Below, one piece after another: positions 40,993-49,772 of a stretch of DNA of 64,000 nt. The notes beneath the pieces are model-generated. The model was not told where the DNA came from. It made no database searches and saw only the letters and a list, made by a program, of their open reading frames with translations. Each line of letters opens with the position of its first letter. Position 1 is the stretch's first letter. Source of the DNA: Brevibacterium sp. W7.2 (GTDB lineage: Bacteria > Actinomycetota > Actinomycetes > Actinomycetales > Brevibacteriaceae); contig NZ_CP073089.1 of assembly GCF_018137945.1 (NCBI RefSeq), forward strand, positions 2,790,001-2,854,000. Direction: 5' to 3'. Made by a program: the position numbers and the translations under genes.

Positions 40993-42405
40993 TCAGTGAC
41001 CGGAGACGGGCGCCGAGGCGGTTGCAGCGTGGTCGCGGGCGGCGGCCAGCATTCCCTCGCGGGTGGCGATCTTCACCCGTTCACGGCCCTCGACGGCTCC
41101 GGCGGCCCGTTCGGCGGCATCGAGCCGGTGGTAGCCCTGCCAGTCGACGAACTCGACGCCCTTGGCCTGCAGCAGTTCGACGATCGAGTCCTCGGCGGGA
41201 GCGACCGGCTCGGCGAGCACGCCGGCGGCGCGGTCGGCGAGGATGTGGGAGATCGTCTCGAGGGCATCGCCCTTCGTGTGCCCGATCAGACCCACCGGGC
41301 CCCGCTTGATCCACCCGGTGCTGTAGACGCCGGCGACGACATCGGACTCGGCCGCCTCGCTCTGATCCACGGCGTCGACGACGCGACCCTCATGGTTCGG
41401 GATCACCCCGCGGCGCGGATCGAACGGCAGCTGCGGCAGTGCGGAGCCGGCATAGCCGACGGCGCGGTAGACCGCTTGGACCGGCCAGTCGACGAACTCG
41501 CCCGTGCCCCGGACGTTCCCCGTCCCGTCGAGCTCCTGACGCTCCGTGCGCAGAGCCTCGACCTTCCCATCGCCGAGGATCTCCGCGGGTGCGTGAAGGA
41601 AGTGCAGATGCAGCCGACGCTTCGCCCCGGTGGGTTCGCGCATCGTGAAATCGGTCAGCGTCTTCGCGACCTGCTTGACCTGATTCGATGACTCGATCGC
41701 CGCCATCGACCCCTCATCGAACTCGAAGTCCTCCGGGTAGACGATGACATCGACGTCGGCGACATGGCCCAGCTCCCGCAGCTCGAGCGGGGTGAACTTC
41801 GCCTGCGCCGGACCCCTGCGCCCGAAGACATGGACGTCGGTGACCTTCGAGGACTTCAGACCCTCGTAGACATGGTCCGGGATCTCCGTGTCATGCATGT
41901 CATCGGCCTGCTTGGCGAGCACGCGAGCGACGTCGAGTGCGACGTTGCCATTGCCGATCACCGCGACCTGCTCAGCCTCGAGCGGCCAGTCCTGGGACAC
42001 ATCGGGGTGTGCGTCGTACCAGTTGACGAAGTCCGCAGCACCGTAGGAACCGGGGAGGTCGACGCCGGGGAGGTCGAGCGGGGCATCGACGAAGCAGCCG
42101 GTGGAGAAGATCACGGCGTCGTAGCGATCGGTGAGCTCGTCCAGGGCGATGTCGACTCCGTACTCGACGTTGGAGAACATCCGGATGTCTCCCCTGTCGA
42201 GGACCTTGATCAGGGCGTTGATGATGCCCTTGATCCGCGGATGATCCGGCGCCACCCCGTACCGGACCAGACCGAACGGCGTCGGCAGACGCTCGAAGAG
42301 ATCAATGCTGACGTCGAAATCACGCTCAGCCTTCGTCAGCAGATCAGCCGCATAGATACCGGCAGGACCAGCACCCACAATGGCCACACGGAACGGACGA
42401 GTCAT
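40993..42405 (-). CDS. fprA: Ferredoxin/adrenodoxin-type NADP+ reductase
   Basis: 470 residues, glutathione-reductase-like fold of the adrenodoxin reductase group (FprA of mycobacteria). FAD motif VAIVGAGPAGIYAADLL at residues 7-23, LVRYGVAPDHPRIK, NADP motif VAVIGNGNVALDVARVL near 155, HVFGRRGPAQAKFTPLELREL and the C-terminal STGWIKRGPVGLIG. It passes electrons between NADPH and ferredoxin, which could also feed the ferredoxin-dependent sulfite reductase at 3427-5142. GAGAGG seven bases before the ATG at 42405 decides against the GTG at 42411. Confidence 0.93.
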   Translation of the reverse strand: MTRPFRVAIVGAGPAGIYAADLLTKAERDFDVSIDLFERLPTPFGLVRYGVAPDHPRIKGIINALIKVLDRGDIRMFSNVEYGVDIALDELTDRYDAVIFSTGCFVDAPLDLPGVDLPGSYGAADFVNWYDAHPDVSQDWPLEAEQVAVIGNGNVALDVARVLAKQADDMHDTEIPDHVYEGLKSSKVTDVHVFGRRGPAQAKFTPLELRELGHVADVDVIVYPEDFEFDEGSMAAIESSNQVKQVAKTLTDFTMREPTGAKRRLHLHFLHAPAEILGDGKVEALRTERQELDGTGNVRGTGEFVDWPVQAVYRAVGYAGSALPQLPFDPRRGVIPNHEGRVVDAVDQSEAAESDVVAGVYSTGWIKRGPVGLIGHTKGDALETISHILADRAAGVLAEPVAPAEDSIVELLQAKGVEFVDWQGYHRLDAAERAAGAVEGRERVKIATREGMLAAARDHAATASAPVSGH

Positions 42406-42443
42406 TCTCACACCTCTCTAGACATTCGGATACGATTCTATCG

Positions 42444-42463
42444 CCTATATAGGTTCTCCTAAC
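42444..42463. promoter_or_regulatory. Dyads and iron-box-like sequence upstream of fprA
   Basis: A perfect palindrome CCTATATAGG (42444-42453) overlaps TAGGTTCTCCTAAC (42450-42463), which matches 11 of 14 core positions of the DtxR/IdeR consensus as I recall it. It lies in the divergent fprA/rarD region close to a possible minus-strand -10 TAGAAT. Confidence 0.35.
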
Positions 42464-42568
42464 ACTCACGTGACGAACGTCGCACGCCTGGTCACGGCGG
42501 ACTCGGCCCCGGCAGAGCAGGGCCCGTCCGTCGAGCAGACGGTGGTCACCGAATTTCTGAGAGAAACC

Positions 42569-42574
42569 TAGACT
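42569..42574 (+). promoter_or_regulatory. -10 box of a leaderless rarD promoter
   Basis: TAGACT lies six bases before the GTG at 42581; no Shine-Dalgarno sequence is present. Confidence 0.45.
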
Positions 42575-42580
42575 TTCGTT

Positions 42581-43504
42581 GTGAACACTCCTGCCGCTCC
42601 TGACGAGAGCGCCTTCCGGCGCCTCGGACTCATCTACGGCTCGTCGGCGTACCTGCTCTGGGGTCTGCTCCCGCTGCTCTTCGCCGCCGCGGCTCCGACG
42701 AGCGCGCTCGAACTCGTCGCCAATCGGGTGATCTGGGCGCTCATCTTCTGCGCGATCCTCCTCGTCTTCGCCCGCGGCTTCGCCCGGACGTGGGCGATCA
42801 TGCGCTCCGGCCGGACGTTCTGGCTGCTCGCGCTGGCCGCGGTGCTCATCGCGATCAACTGGACGACGTTCATCTACGGCATCGACACCGGCCACCTCGT
42901 CGAGATCTCCCTGGGCTACTACCTCAATCCGCTCATCTCGATCGGCCTCGGCGTCGTCTTCCTCGGGGAGCGGCTGCGGCCCCTGCAGTGGGCGGCCGTC
43001 GGCTTCGGGCTCGTCGCCGTCATCATCGTCGGTCTCGGGCTCGGCCGCGTGCCCTACCTGGCGTTCTCCGTGGCCCTGTCCTTCGGGTTCTACGGGCTCG
43101 TGAAGAACAAGGTGGGCGGCAGGATCGGCGCGCTCGAGGGGATGACGGTCGAGACGGCGATCCTCGCCATCCCCAGCCTCGCCTACCTCGGCTTCCTCGC
43201 CGCGGCCGGCACGCAGACGTTCACCGGCTTCGGCGCCCTCCACGTCGTCATCGTCCTCGCGACGGGACCGGCGACGGCGATTCCGCTCATCCTCTTCGGT
43301 GCCGCCGCCAGACGGATCCCCCTGTCGTGGATCGGCATGCTCCAGTACATCGCACCGACGCTGCAGTTCATCATCGGCATCACCATCCTCGGCGAGTCGA
43401 TGTCGGTGACGCGCTGGATCGGCTTCCTCATCATCTGGATCGCCGTCATCCTCCTGTGCACGGACATGATCCGGCAGAGCCGCCGGCCCCCGACGACAGG
43501 GTGA
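42581..43504 (+). CDS. rarD: RarD/EamA-family transporter
   Basis: 307 residues, ten hydrophobic segments. RarD signatures: YGSSAYLLWGLLPLLF at the start, NWTTFIYGIDTGHLVEISLG and YYLNPLISIGLGVVFLGERL in the middle, and SWIGMLQYIAPTLQFI near the end. The family is related to drug/metabolite exporters; no substrate is established. GTG start, probably leaderless. It converges on the polyprenyl synthase gene with one base between the stops. Confidence 0.92.
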   Translation: MNTPAAPDESAFRRLGLIYGSSAYLLWGLLPLLFAAAAPTSALELVANRVIWALIFCAILLVFARGFARTWAIMRSGRTFWLLALAAVLIAINWTTFIYGIDTGHLVEISLGYYLNPLISIGLGVVFLGERLRPLQWAAVGFGLVAVIIVGLGLGRVPYLAFSVALSFGFYGLVKNKVGGRIGALEGMTVETAILAIPSLAYLGFLAAAGTQTFTGFGALHVVIVLATGPATAIPLILFGAAARRIPLSWIGMLQYIAPTLQFIIGITILGESMSVTRWIGFLIIWIAVILLCTDMIRQSRRPPTTG

Positions 43505-43505
43505 T

Positions 43506-44534
43506 CTAGCGCGAGCGGGAGACCACGGAGTCGGCGAACTCGAAGAGGGAGTCCTTGACGATGCCCTCCGGCAGCGGGGCGAGGGCATCCTTGGCCGCCT
43601 GCGACCAGCGCACCGCCTCGGCGCGGGCCTCATCCGTCACCGGGTGCGCGGCGAGCGCAGCGCGGGCGGTCTCGAGCGCCTCGTCCGAGCTGAGATCGGC
43701 GTCGAGGAGACCGACGATGCGCACCGCCTCGGCGTCGCCCTTCTCCGCCGCGGCACGCACGTAGAGCACGGGCAGGGTCGGGACGCGCTCGCGCAGGTCG
43801 GTGCCCGGCGTCTTCCCCGACTGGGAACCGGTCGTCGTGAGGTCGATGATGTCATCGGCGAGCTGGAAGGCGATGCCGACCTTCTCCCCGAAGATCCGCA
43901 CCGGTTCGACCAGCGCCGGATCGGCACCGGAGAACATCACGCCGAACTGCGCCGAGGCGGCGATGAGCGACCCCGTCTTGTCCGCCAGGACGTCGATGTA
44001 GTGCGCGATCGGATCCTCGTCCTCGGTGGGACCGGCGAACTCGGCGAGCTGCCCGAGGACGAGGCGCTCGAAGGTCTCCGATTCGATCTTCACGGCCTCC
44101 GGTCCGAGACCCGCCGTGACGAGCGAGGCCTTGGAGAAGAGGAGGTCGCCGGTGAGGATCGCCACCGAATTGCCCCACACCTCGTGGGCGGCCGGGGCAC
44201 CCCGGCGCACGGGGGCGTCGTCCATGACATCGTCATGGTAGAGGGAGGCGAGGTGGATGAGCTCGACGGCGACGGCGGCCTCGATGACCTCGTCGCACTG
44301 CGGCTGCCCGAGGCGGGCGGTGAGGAGGACGAGGTTCGGGCGGGCACGTTTGCCGCCGGCGGCGAGCAGATGCTTCGAAGCGGTGTCGGGCAGCTTCCGC
44401 GTCTGGTCGGTGACCGCGTAGAGACGCCGCTCGACGATGTCGAGCTGTGCGGCGATGTCGGCCGCGAGCTGGGCATCGGCACCGATGAAAGTCACCGGAG
44501 AGGCTAGGTGGCTCATGTCCTCGTCATTCGTCAT
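43506..44534 (-). CDS. Trans-polyprenyl diphosphate synthase (menaquinone side chain)
   Basis: About 342 residues. Both aspartate-rich motifs are intact: DDVMD at 101-105 (LASLYHDDVMDD) and FQLADDIIDLT in the C-terminal half, plus GGKRARP for substrate binding. It elongates allylic diphosphates to the long prenyl chain. Position next to menJ and menG, as in mycobacteria (grcC1), points to the menaquinone side chain. The start is uncertain: ATG at 44534 (chosen) or a GTG at 44564 that overlaps the menJ stop by four bases; neither has a clear Shine-Dalgarno site. Confidence 0.88.
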   Translation of the reverse strand: MTNDEDMSHLASPVTFIGADAQLAADIAAQLDIVERRLYAVTDQTRKLPDTASKHLLAAGGKRARPNLVLLTARLGQPQCDEVIEAAVAVELIHLASLYHDDVMDDAPVRRGAPAAHEVWGNSVAILTGDLLFSKASLVTAGLGPEAVKIESETFERLVLGQLAEFAGPTEDEDPIAHYIDVLADKTGSLIAASAQFGVMFSGADPALVEPVRIFGEKVGIAFQLADDIIDLTTTGSQSGKTPGTDLRERVPTLPVLYVRAAAEKGDAEAVRIVGLLDADLSSDEALETARAALAAHPVTDEARAEAVRWSQAAKDALAPLPEGIVKDSLFEFADSVVSRSR

Positions 44535-44560
44535 AGTTATCGCAGGGTACCTTGCAGGGC

Positions 44561-45862
44561 TCACGCGTTGCTCGTGGCCGGGACGATCCGGGTGAGGGTG
44601 GCAATCACCCGGTCGATGAGATCGGCTTCGGTCATCGTGGGGTCGCGGTAGAGGTTCGCCAGCAGTCTGACGACGAACTCCATCACAACGTCAACACCCA
44701 TACCGTACTTGATTCCGAAGTGCATCAGTGCCGGATGGCCGATGATCGCAGCGAATACCCTGCCCAACGTGAAGTAACCGCCCAGGGAATCCCCGATGAG
44801 CGCCGGGTATTCGGTGAGCTTGCTGCGCATGATCCGCTCCGGGTAGCGGGCATAGGTCGAGATCACCTCGGCGGCGGTGCGGGCGGATTCGAGGGCGTAG
44901 TCGATGCCCTCCCCGTTGAACGGGTTGACCATCCCCCCGGCATCGCCGATGAGGAGGAGACCCTTGTGGAAGTGCGGGGTGCGGTTGAACGCCATCGGCA
45001 GGGCCGCGGACTTGATCGGCCCGAGCGCCGTCGTCTCGTCGATCCCCCATTCGCCGCCCATGTCGGCGATCCACCGCCCGATCACCGCCCGCAGGTCGAC
45101 GGAGCCGAACTGCGGTGAGGTGTCGAGGAGACCGGCGCCGATGTTGATCGTGCCGTCGCCCATCGGGAAGAGCCACCCATAGCCGGGCAGCACCTCGGAC
45201 TGGCCCTCGGCGTTCGTCGACCGCATCTCGACCCAGCTCTCGATGAAGTCATCGGCATGCCGAGGCGAGGAATGATAGGCGCGCACCGCCACTCCCATCG
45301 GCCGGTCGTCGCGCTTCTCCAGACCCATCGCCACGGCCAGGCGGGAGGAGACGCCGTCGGCGGCGACGACGATCGGCGCCCGGAAGTGGGCGTCGGGTCC
45401 GACCCGCCGACCGCGATGATCGGTTCCGGCGGCATGGACTCCGCGGATCCATCCGTCCTCGCCGATGTCCGGGCTCAGGGCCTTGACCTGCTCGAACAGG
45501 CGGGCACCCGAGCGCTGGGCATGCCGAGCGAAGGCCTCGTCCATGCTCATCCGCGGGCGGGTCAGCCCGTAGTTCGGCGTGCCGTCGATGTCGGGCCAGG
45601 CGATCTCGAGCCGGTGGCCTCCGCCGATGAGGCGCAGTCCCCGGTTGCGGTGCCAGCCTTCGTCCTCCGGAGTCTGCAGGCCGAGGAAGCCGACCTCTTT
45701 GACCGCCCGCGGGGTGAGCGCGTCACCGCAGATCTTGTCCCGCGGGAACCCCGACTTCTCGAGGATGACGACATCGTGCCCGGCCTGGGCGAGATACGTG
45801 CCGAGAGCCGACCCCGCAGGTCCCGCCCCGACGACGATGACGTCGGCGTCGAACTCGTTCAC
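44561..45862 (-). CDS. menJ: Geranylgeranyl-reductase-family flavoprotein, menaquinone reductase type
   Basis: 433 residues. FAD fold [18 protein letters not shown] at residues 8-25, [21 protein letters not shown], which is typical of geranylgeranyl reductases, and [21 protein letters not shown]. In M. tuberculosis the homologue MenJ saturates one isoprene unit of the menaquinone chain; placement between menG and the polyprenyl synthase supports this role. The GTG at 45862 overlaps the menG stop (GTGA); the open frame upstream is a shadow of menG. Confidence 0.9.
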   Translation of the reverse strand: MNEFDADVIVVGAGPAGSALGTYLAQAGHDVVILEKSGFPRDKICGDALTPRAVKEVGFLGLQTPEDEGWHRNRGLRLIGGGHRLEIAWPDIDGTPNYGLTRPRMSMDEAFARHAQRSGARLFEQVKALSPDIGEDGWIRGVHAAGTDHRGRRVGPDAHFRAPIVVAADGVSSRLAVAMGLEKRDDRPMGVAVRAYHSSPRHADDFIESWVEMRSTNAEGQSEVLPGYGWLFPMGDGTINIGAGLLDTSPQFGSVDLRAVIGRWIADMGGEWGIDETTALGPIKSAALPMAFNRTPHFHKGLLLIGDAGGMVNPFNGEGIDYALESARTAAEVISTYARYPERIMRSKLTEYPALIGDSLGGYFTLGRVFAAIIGHPALMHFGIKYGMGVDVVMEFVVRLLANLYRDPTMTEADLIDRVIATLTRIVPATSNA

Positions 45863-46551
45863 GGCTTGAGCGCGTGGTGGACGGCGACGATGCCGCCGGA
45901 GAGGTTGCGGTACTTCACCTGGTCGAATCCGGCGTCGCGAATCTGGACGGCGAACTCGTCCTGGTCGGGCCACGCGCGGATCGACTCAGCGAGGTAGACA
46001 TACGCCTCAGGGTTCGACGACACCGCGGTGGCCACGGGCGGCAGCGCCCGCATGAGGTACTCCTTGTAGACGCGGGCGAACGGCGAGAACGTCGGAGTGG
46101 AGAATTCGCAGACGATGAGCCGGCCGCCGGGCCGGAGCACGCGCAGCATCTCGGCCAGCGCCCGATCGACGTCATGGACGTTGCGGATGCCGAAGGAGAT
46201 CGTCACGACGTCGAAGCTCTCATCCTCGAACGGCAGATCGAGGGCATCGGCATAGACGAAGTCGATCTTCGGGTGCCGGCGCCGACCTTCGGCGAGCATG
46301 CCCTCGGAGATGTCCCCGGCGACCACCTCGGCGCCGTGATGGGTGAACGACATCGACGAGGTGCCGGTGCCGGCGGCGAGATCGAGGACCCGCTCCCCCG
46401 GCCCTGCGGCCACGGCGTAGGAGACGCTGCGCCGCCACGCACGTGCCTGCCCGAGCGAGAGGACGTCGTTGGTGATGTCGTAACGGGAGGCGACGTCGTC
46501 GAACATCGAGGCGACGTCAGCGGGCTGCTTGTCCAGCTGGGCACGGTTCAT
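45859..46551 (-). CDS. menG: Demethylmenaquinone methyltransferase
   Basis: 230 residues, UbiE/COQ5 family. SAM-binding motif [12 protein letters not shown] at 55-66, family signatures [18 protein letters not shown] at the start and [17 protein letters not shown] in the middle. It carries out the last step of menaquinone synthesis, C-methylation of the naphthoquinone ring. First gene of the menG-menJ-polyprenyl synthase operon on the minus strand, divergent from menF. Confidence 0.95.
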   Translation of the reverse strand: MNRAQLDKQPADVASMFDDVASRYDITNDVLSLGQARAWRRSVSYAVAAGPGERVLDLAAGTGTSSMSFTHHGAEVVAGDISEGMLAEGRRRHPKIDFVYADALDLPFEDESFDVVTISFGIRNVHDVDRALAEMLRVLRPGGRLIVCEFSTPTFSPFARVYKEYLMRALPPVATAVSSNPEAYVYLAESIRAWPDQDEFAVQIRDAGFDQVKYRNLSGGIVAVHHALKP

Positions 46552-46673
46552 GGCCTCATTCTCTCAACACGAGGTGCCCGCGGGCGAATCAGTCGCTGTG
46601 CACCTGCACACACCCGGCGCCGAGCCGCGCACCCGGGCCCGACCCTGTGCCGCGATCGGCGAGCAGGCTCGGA

Positions 46674-46679
46674 TACAGT
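46674..46679 (+). promoter_or_regulatory. Possible -10 box of menF
   Basis: TACAGT lies nine bases before the menF ATG at 46689; no Shine-Dalgarno sequence is seen. The spacing is longer than in the other leaderless candidates. Confidence 0.35.
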
Positions 46680-46688
46680 GGCCATGCC

Positions 46689-48053
46689 ATGACTACGACG
46701 CTCTCCGCCTCCGACATCGCCACCGCGACCCCGCGTCTGCAGGTCCGCTCCCGCTTCGTCGACGACGTCGACCCCGGGCCCGGCTTCCCCTTCGGATCCG
46801 ACCTGCCCACGACCGTCGAGCAGACGCTGGCACTGCTGCCCACCTCGGCGTTCTCCTGCTGGGTCCGAGACACCTCCGGACTCATCGGCTTCGGCCGCAC
46901 CCTGCGCATCCGGGCGCGGGGACGCGACCGGTTCCGGCAGCTCTCGGACGCGTGGAAGGCGATCACCGCGGCCGCGGTGATCGAGGACGAGGTCGACCTC
47001 CTCGGGTCGGGACTGATGTGCTTCGCGACGGTGACGTACTCGCAGGACTCCGCCGTCGACTCCCTCATCCACATCCCCGAATTCGTCATCGGGCGCCGAG
47101 GCGGTCGCGTGTGGATGACGACGATCGCGACCGAGGACGCGACCCCGGCACCCCCGGTTCTGCGCGAACAGCCGCTGCGACCGGTCACCTCGGCGCACGC
47201 CTCCCCCGGCGACCTCGACGAGGACACGTGGGCACGTCTCGTCGCCACCGTCTCGGCCATGCTCACCCCCGTCGACGGGGCGGCCGAAGTCGATGCCGAC
47301 TCCGATGACCCGACCCTGCGCAAGGTCGTCCTCGCCCGCGACGAGGTCGTCACCACCGACGAGGAGATCGACGTGCGCTCCGTGCTCGGTGCGCTCAACC
47401 GCAGCTACCCGAGCTGCTGGACGTTCGACGTCGCCGGGCTCATCGGCGCGACCCCGGAGCTGCTCATCGGCGTCGACCACGGCCGCGTGACCTCCCGGGT
47501 GCTCGCCGGCACGTACCGAGTCGAGAACGACCCGACGACGGAGATGGCCGCGGCCCGCCAGGTGCTCAGTGCGCACAAGGACAGCACCGAGCACGCCTTC
47601 GCGATCGCCTCCCTGCAGCGCAGCCTGGGATCCGTCGCCGACGAGGTCTCCGTCGACGAACGCCCCCACCTGCTGCCCCTGGCCAACGTCATCCACTCCG
47701 CCTCCGATGCCACCGGGCAGCTGCCGGCGGACTCCGGGCTCAACGCCCTCGACGTCGCTGCCGCCGTCCACCCGACCGCCGCCGTCGGCGGATACCCGCA
47801 GGCCAGCGCCGTCGCACGCGTCGACGAACTCGAACCCCTCGACCGCGGCCGCTACTCCGGTCCGGTGGGCTGGATGGACGATCGCGGCAACGGGCAGTTC
47901 GGCATCGCGCTGCGCTGCGGACAGCTCGAGGACCGCAACCGGATCCGTCTCTTCGCCGGGGCCGGGATCATGCCCGATTCCGATCCCGCCACCGAGGTGG
48001 CCGAGACGGAGGCGAAGTTCGCCCCGATGCGGAGGGCGCTCGGGTTGGAGTAG
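46689..48053 (+). CDS. menF: Isochorismate synthase
   Basis: 454 residues, chorismate-binding family; converts chorismate to isochorismate, the entry to menaquinone synthesis. C-terminal catalytic motifs: LRKVVLARDEVV, IGATPELLIGVDHGRVTSRVLAGT in parts, SAHKDSTEHAFAI, HPTAAVGGYPQ and RGRYSGPVGWMDDRGNG. The N-terminal 150 residues are the usual variable part. Siderophore isochorismate synthases (EntC) share the fold, but the men gene surroundings decide. It is divergent from menG across 137 bp. Confidence 0.92.
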   Translation: MTTTLSASDIATATPRLQVRSRFVDDVDPGPGFPFGSDLPTTVEQTLALLPTSAFSCWVRDTSGLIGFGRTLRIRARGRDRFRQLSDAWKAITAAAVIEDEVDLLGSGLMCFATVTYSQDSAVDSLIHIPEFVIGRRGGRVWMTTIATEDATPAPPVLREQPLRPVTSAHASPGDLDEDTWARLVATVSAMLTPVDGAAEVDADSDDPTLRKVVLARDEVVTTDEEIDVRSVLGALNRSYPSCWTFDVAGLIGATPELLIGVDHGRVTSRVLAGTYRVENDPTTEMAAARQVLSAHKDSTEHAFAIASLQRSLGSVADEVSVDERPHLLPLANVIHSASDATGQLPADSGLNALDVAAAVHPTAAVGGYPQASAVARVDELEPLDRGRYSGPVGWMDDRGNGQFGIALRCGQLEDRNRIRLFAGAGIMPDSDPATEVAETEAKFAPMRRALGLE

Positions 48054-48105
48054 GGGGTCGGTTCTGATCTCATGTCAGTTCTGAGCTCGTGTCAGGACCG
48101 GTCTG

Positions 48106-48111
48106 TAGCGT
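48106..48111 (+). promoter_or_regulatory. -10 box of a leaderless promoter (HNH gene)
   Basis: TAGCGT is six bases before the ATG at 48118, with no Shine-Dalgarno sequence. Confidence 0.45.
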
Positions 48112-48117
48112 TGTCGT

Positions 48118-49605
48118 ATGGACGCGAAGGATGGCACAGCTGTTCCGGAGGACGGTGAACCCGAACTCTCCTTCGCCGCGCCGAAGTTCGCCGGTGAGGT
48201 CGAAGGCTTCGCCGCCATGCTCCTCGATCTGGCCGCCTCGGCCAATGCCTGCGAGGCTCAGGACCGCATCCGTCTTCTCGAGCGTCTCACCGCGACGATC
48301 GCCGCCGTCCAAGCCAGCGAGGCCGTCGCACTGCACGCCCATCGGGTCGCCGAGGACACCGCGAATCAGGTGCCTGCCAGCAAACGCGGCACGTATGCCG
48401 GGCACGAAGTCGCCTATGCGAAGAACACGGCACCGGCCTCAGGACGGAGATTCCTTTCGACCGCCCATGCGCTCGTCGACGATCTCCCGCATACCTTCGC
48501 CGCCCTCGCTCGCGGGGACATCCCGCAGAGTCGCGCCCGAACCGTCGCCGAGCGCACCGCCGGACTCACCCACGAGCAGCGGATCCGCATCGATGACGAG
48601 CTCAAGGACCGCCTCACCCACGCCGGAAACAGACGCCTGAGCCGTGAGGTGCGGGCACTCGCGTATGAGGCCCGCGTCGACGACGATCCCGCCTACGAAT
48701 GGGAGAGCTCCAACGTCGCCGTGGCAGACCGGCACGTATCCTTCGCCGACCTCGAGGACGGCATGGCCCGCATCAGCGCCCTGTTGCCCATGGTCGAAGG
48801 CATCGCCGTCGTCGACCACCTCCGCCAGTCCGCACTGAGTCGAATCGCCGACGGCGAGGCCGAGGGCCGCAATGAGAAGCAGCTCATGGCCGACCTCTTC
48901 GTCGAACGGCTGACCGGGCAGGGCGCAGCCGGCGACGTGCCGGTCGAGGTCGCCGTGGTCATGGAGGCCGAAAGCCTCTTCTCCGACGGGCGAGTGCCCG
49001 CCTGGCTCCCGGGCTATGGTCCCCTGCCGGCGAAGACGGCGCGGGAGTTCCTCGCGGCATCCGACGCGCAGACCTTCCTCCGGCGGGTCTTCACCTCCCC
49101 GACGACCGGGCAGCTGGTCGGCATGGACTCGAAGTCGCGGAAGTTCACCGGTCAGCTGCGGAAGATGGTGATCTTCCGCGACGACGTGTGCCGGTCCCCG
49201 GGATGCGACGCTCCGATCAAGCACGTCGACCATGCGCAGTCAGTGGCCAACGGGGGCACCACGGAGTGGGAGAACGCGTCCGGACTGTGTGCGGCCTGCA
49301 ATTACGCGAAGGAGAAGGCCGGCTGGAAGCACGAGGCCACTCCGGACACGCTCATCGTCACCACCCCGACCGGGGAGAGCTACCGGACGGACACACCACC
49401 GCTCGTGACGAAGCTGCGCGCCCGGGGCCGGAGCACGCCAAGCAATCGAGACGGCCCACCGAGGCGGCCCGGAGGTGAGGTCCCGACCGTCGAAGTTGTT
49501 CCCATCAGGCCGGACAGTGTCGAGGCCAAGGCGCCGAGCACAGTCGAATCACCGAGCACCGTCGAGTCGGTCTATCGCGAGTTGATATTGCGGGACACTG
49601 GGTGA
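48118..49605 (+). CDS. HNH endonuclease-domain protein with DUF222 (13E12-repeat family)
   Basis: 495 residues. The N-terminal two thirds are the helical DUF222 region found in actinobacterial 13E12-type proteins. The HNH motif follows with the zinc-finger-like form CRSPGCDAPIKHVDHAQSV ... NASGLCAACNYAKE, with two CxxC pairs and the catalytic His in VDHA. The last 90 residues are low-complexity. Such genes occur in many copies per genome, and some are mobile. It interrupts the men cluster between menF and menD; function unknown. Confidence 0.88.
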   Translation: MDAKDGTAVPEDGEPELSFAAPKFAGEVEGFAAMLLDLAASANACEAQDRIRLLERLTATIAAVQASEAVALHAHRVAEDTANQVPASKRGTYAGHEVAYAKNTAPASGRRFLSTAHALVDDLPHTFAALARGDIPQSRARTVAERTAGLTHEQRIRIDDELKDRLTHAGNRRLSREVRALAYEARVDDDPAYEWESSNVAVADRHVSFADLEDGMARISALLPMVEGIAVVDHLRQSALSRIADGEAEGRNEKQLMADLFVERLTGQGAAGDVPVEVAVVMEAESLFSDGRVPAWLPGYGPLPAKTAREFLAASDAQTFLRRVFTSPTTGQLVGMDSKSRKFTGQLRKMVIFRDDVCRSPGCDAPIKHVDHAQSVANGGTTEWENASGLCAACNYAKEKAGWKHEATPDTLIVTTPTGESYRTDTPPLVTKLRARGRSTPSNRDGPPRRPGGEVPTVEVVPIRPDSVEAKAPSTVESPSTVESVYRELILRDTG

Positions 49606-49607
49606 GG

Positions 49608-49707
49608 TCTCGGCGACGCTTGACGAGCTCTGTGCGACGCCGGACAAGTTCTCGGCGACGCTTGACGAGCTCTGTGTGACGCCGGGCAAGTTCTCGGCGA
49701 TGCCGGG
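49608..49707. repeat. 42-bp tandem repeat, two full copies and a partial one
   Basis: Units at 49608-49649 and 49650-49691 differ at two positions; a third, truncated unit follows to about 49707. It lies between the 3' ends of the HNH gene and menD and overlaps neither. The unit is a multiple of three, so it leaves frames open in a shadow reading on the minus strand, which I do not regard as coding. Confidence 0.85.
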
Positions 49708-49772
49708 TCAGCCGTGCATGGTGGCCACCGTCGCTGCCGTGCGGGGTGAACACGACAACTCTGCCCGGTGCG

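Noticed and set aside
42344..43633. Minus-strand frame opposite rarD
   Set aside because: RarD on the plus strand has ten membrane spans and family motifs; the antisense product is Asp/Arg/Glu-rich shadow.
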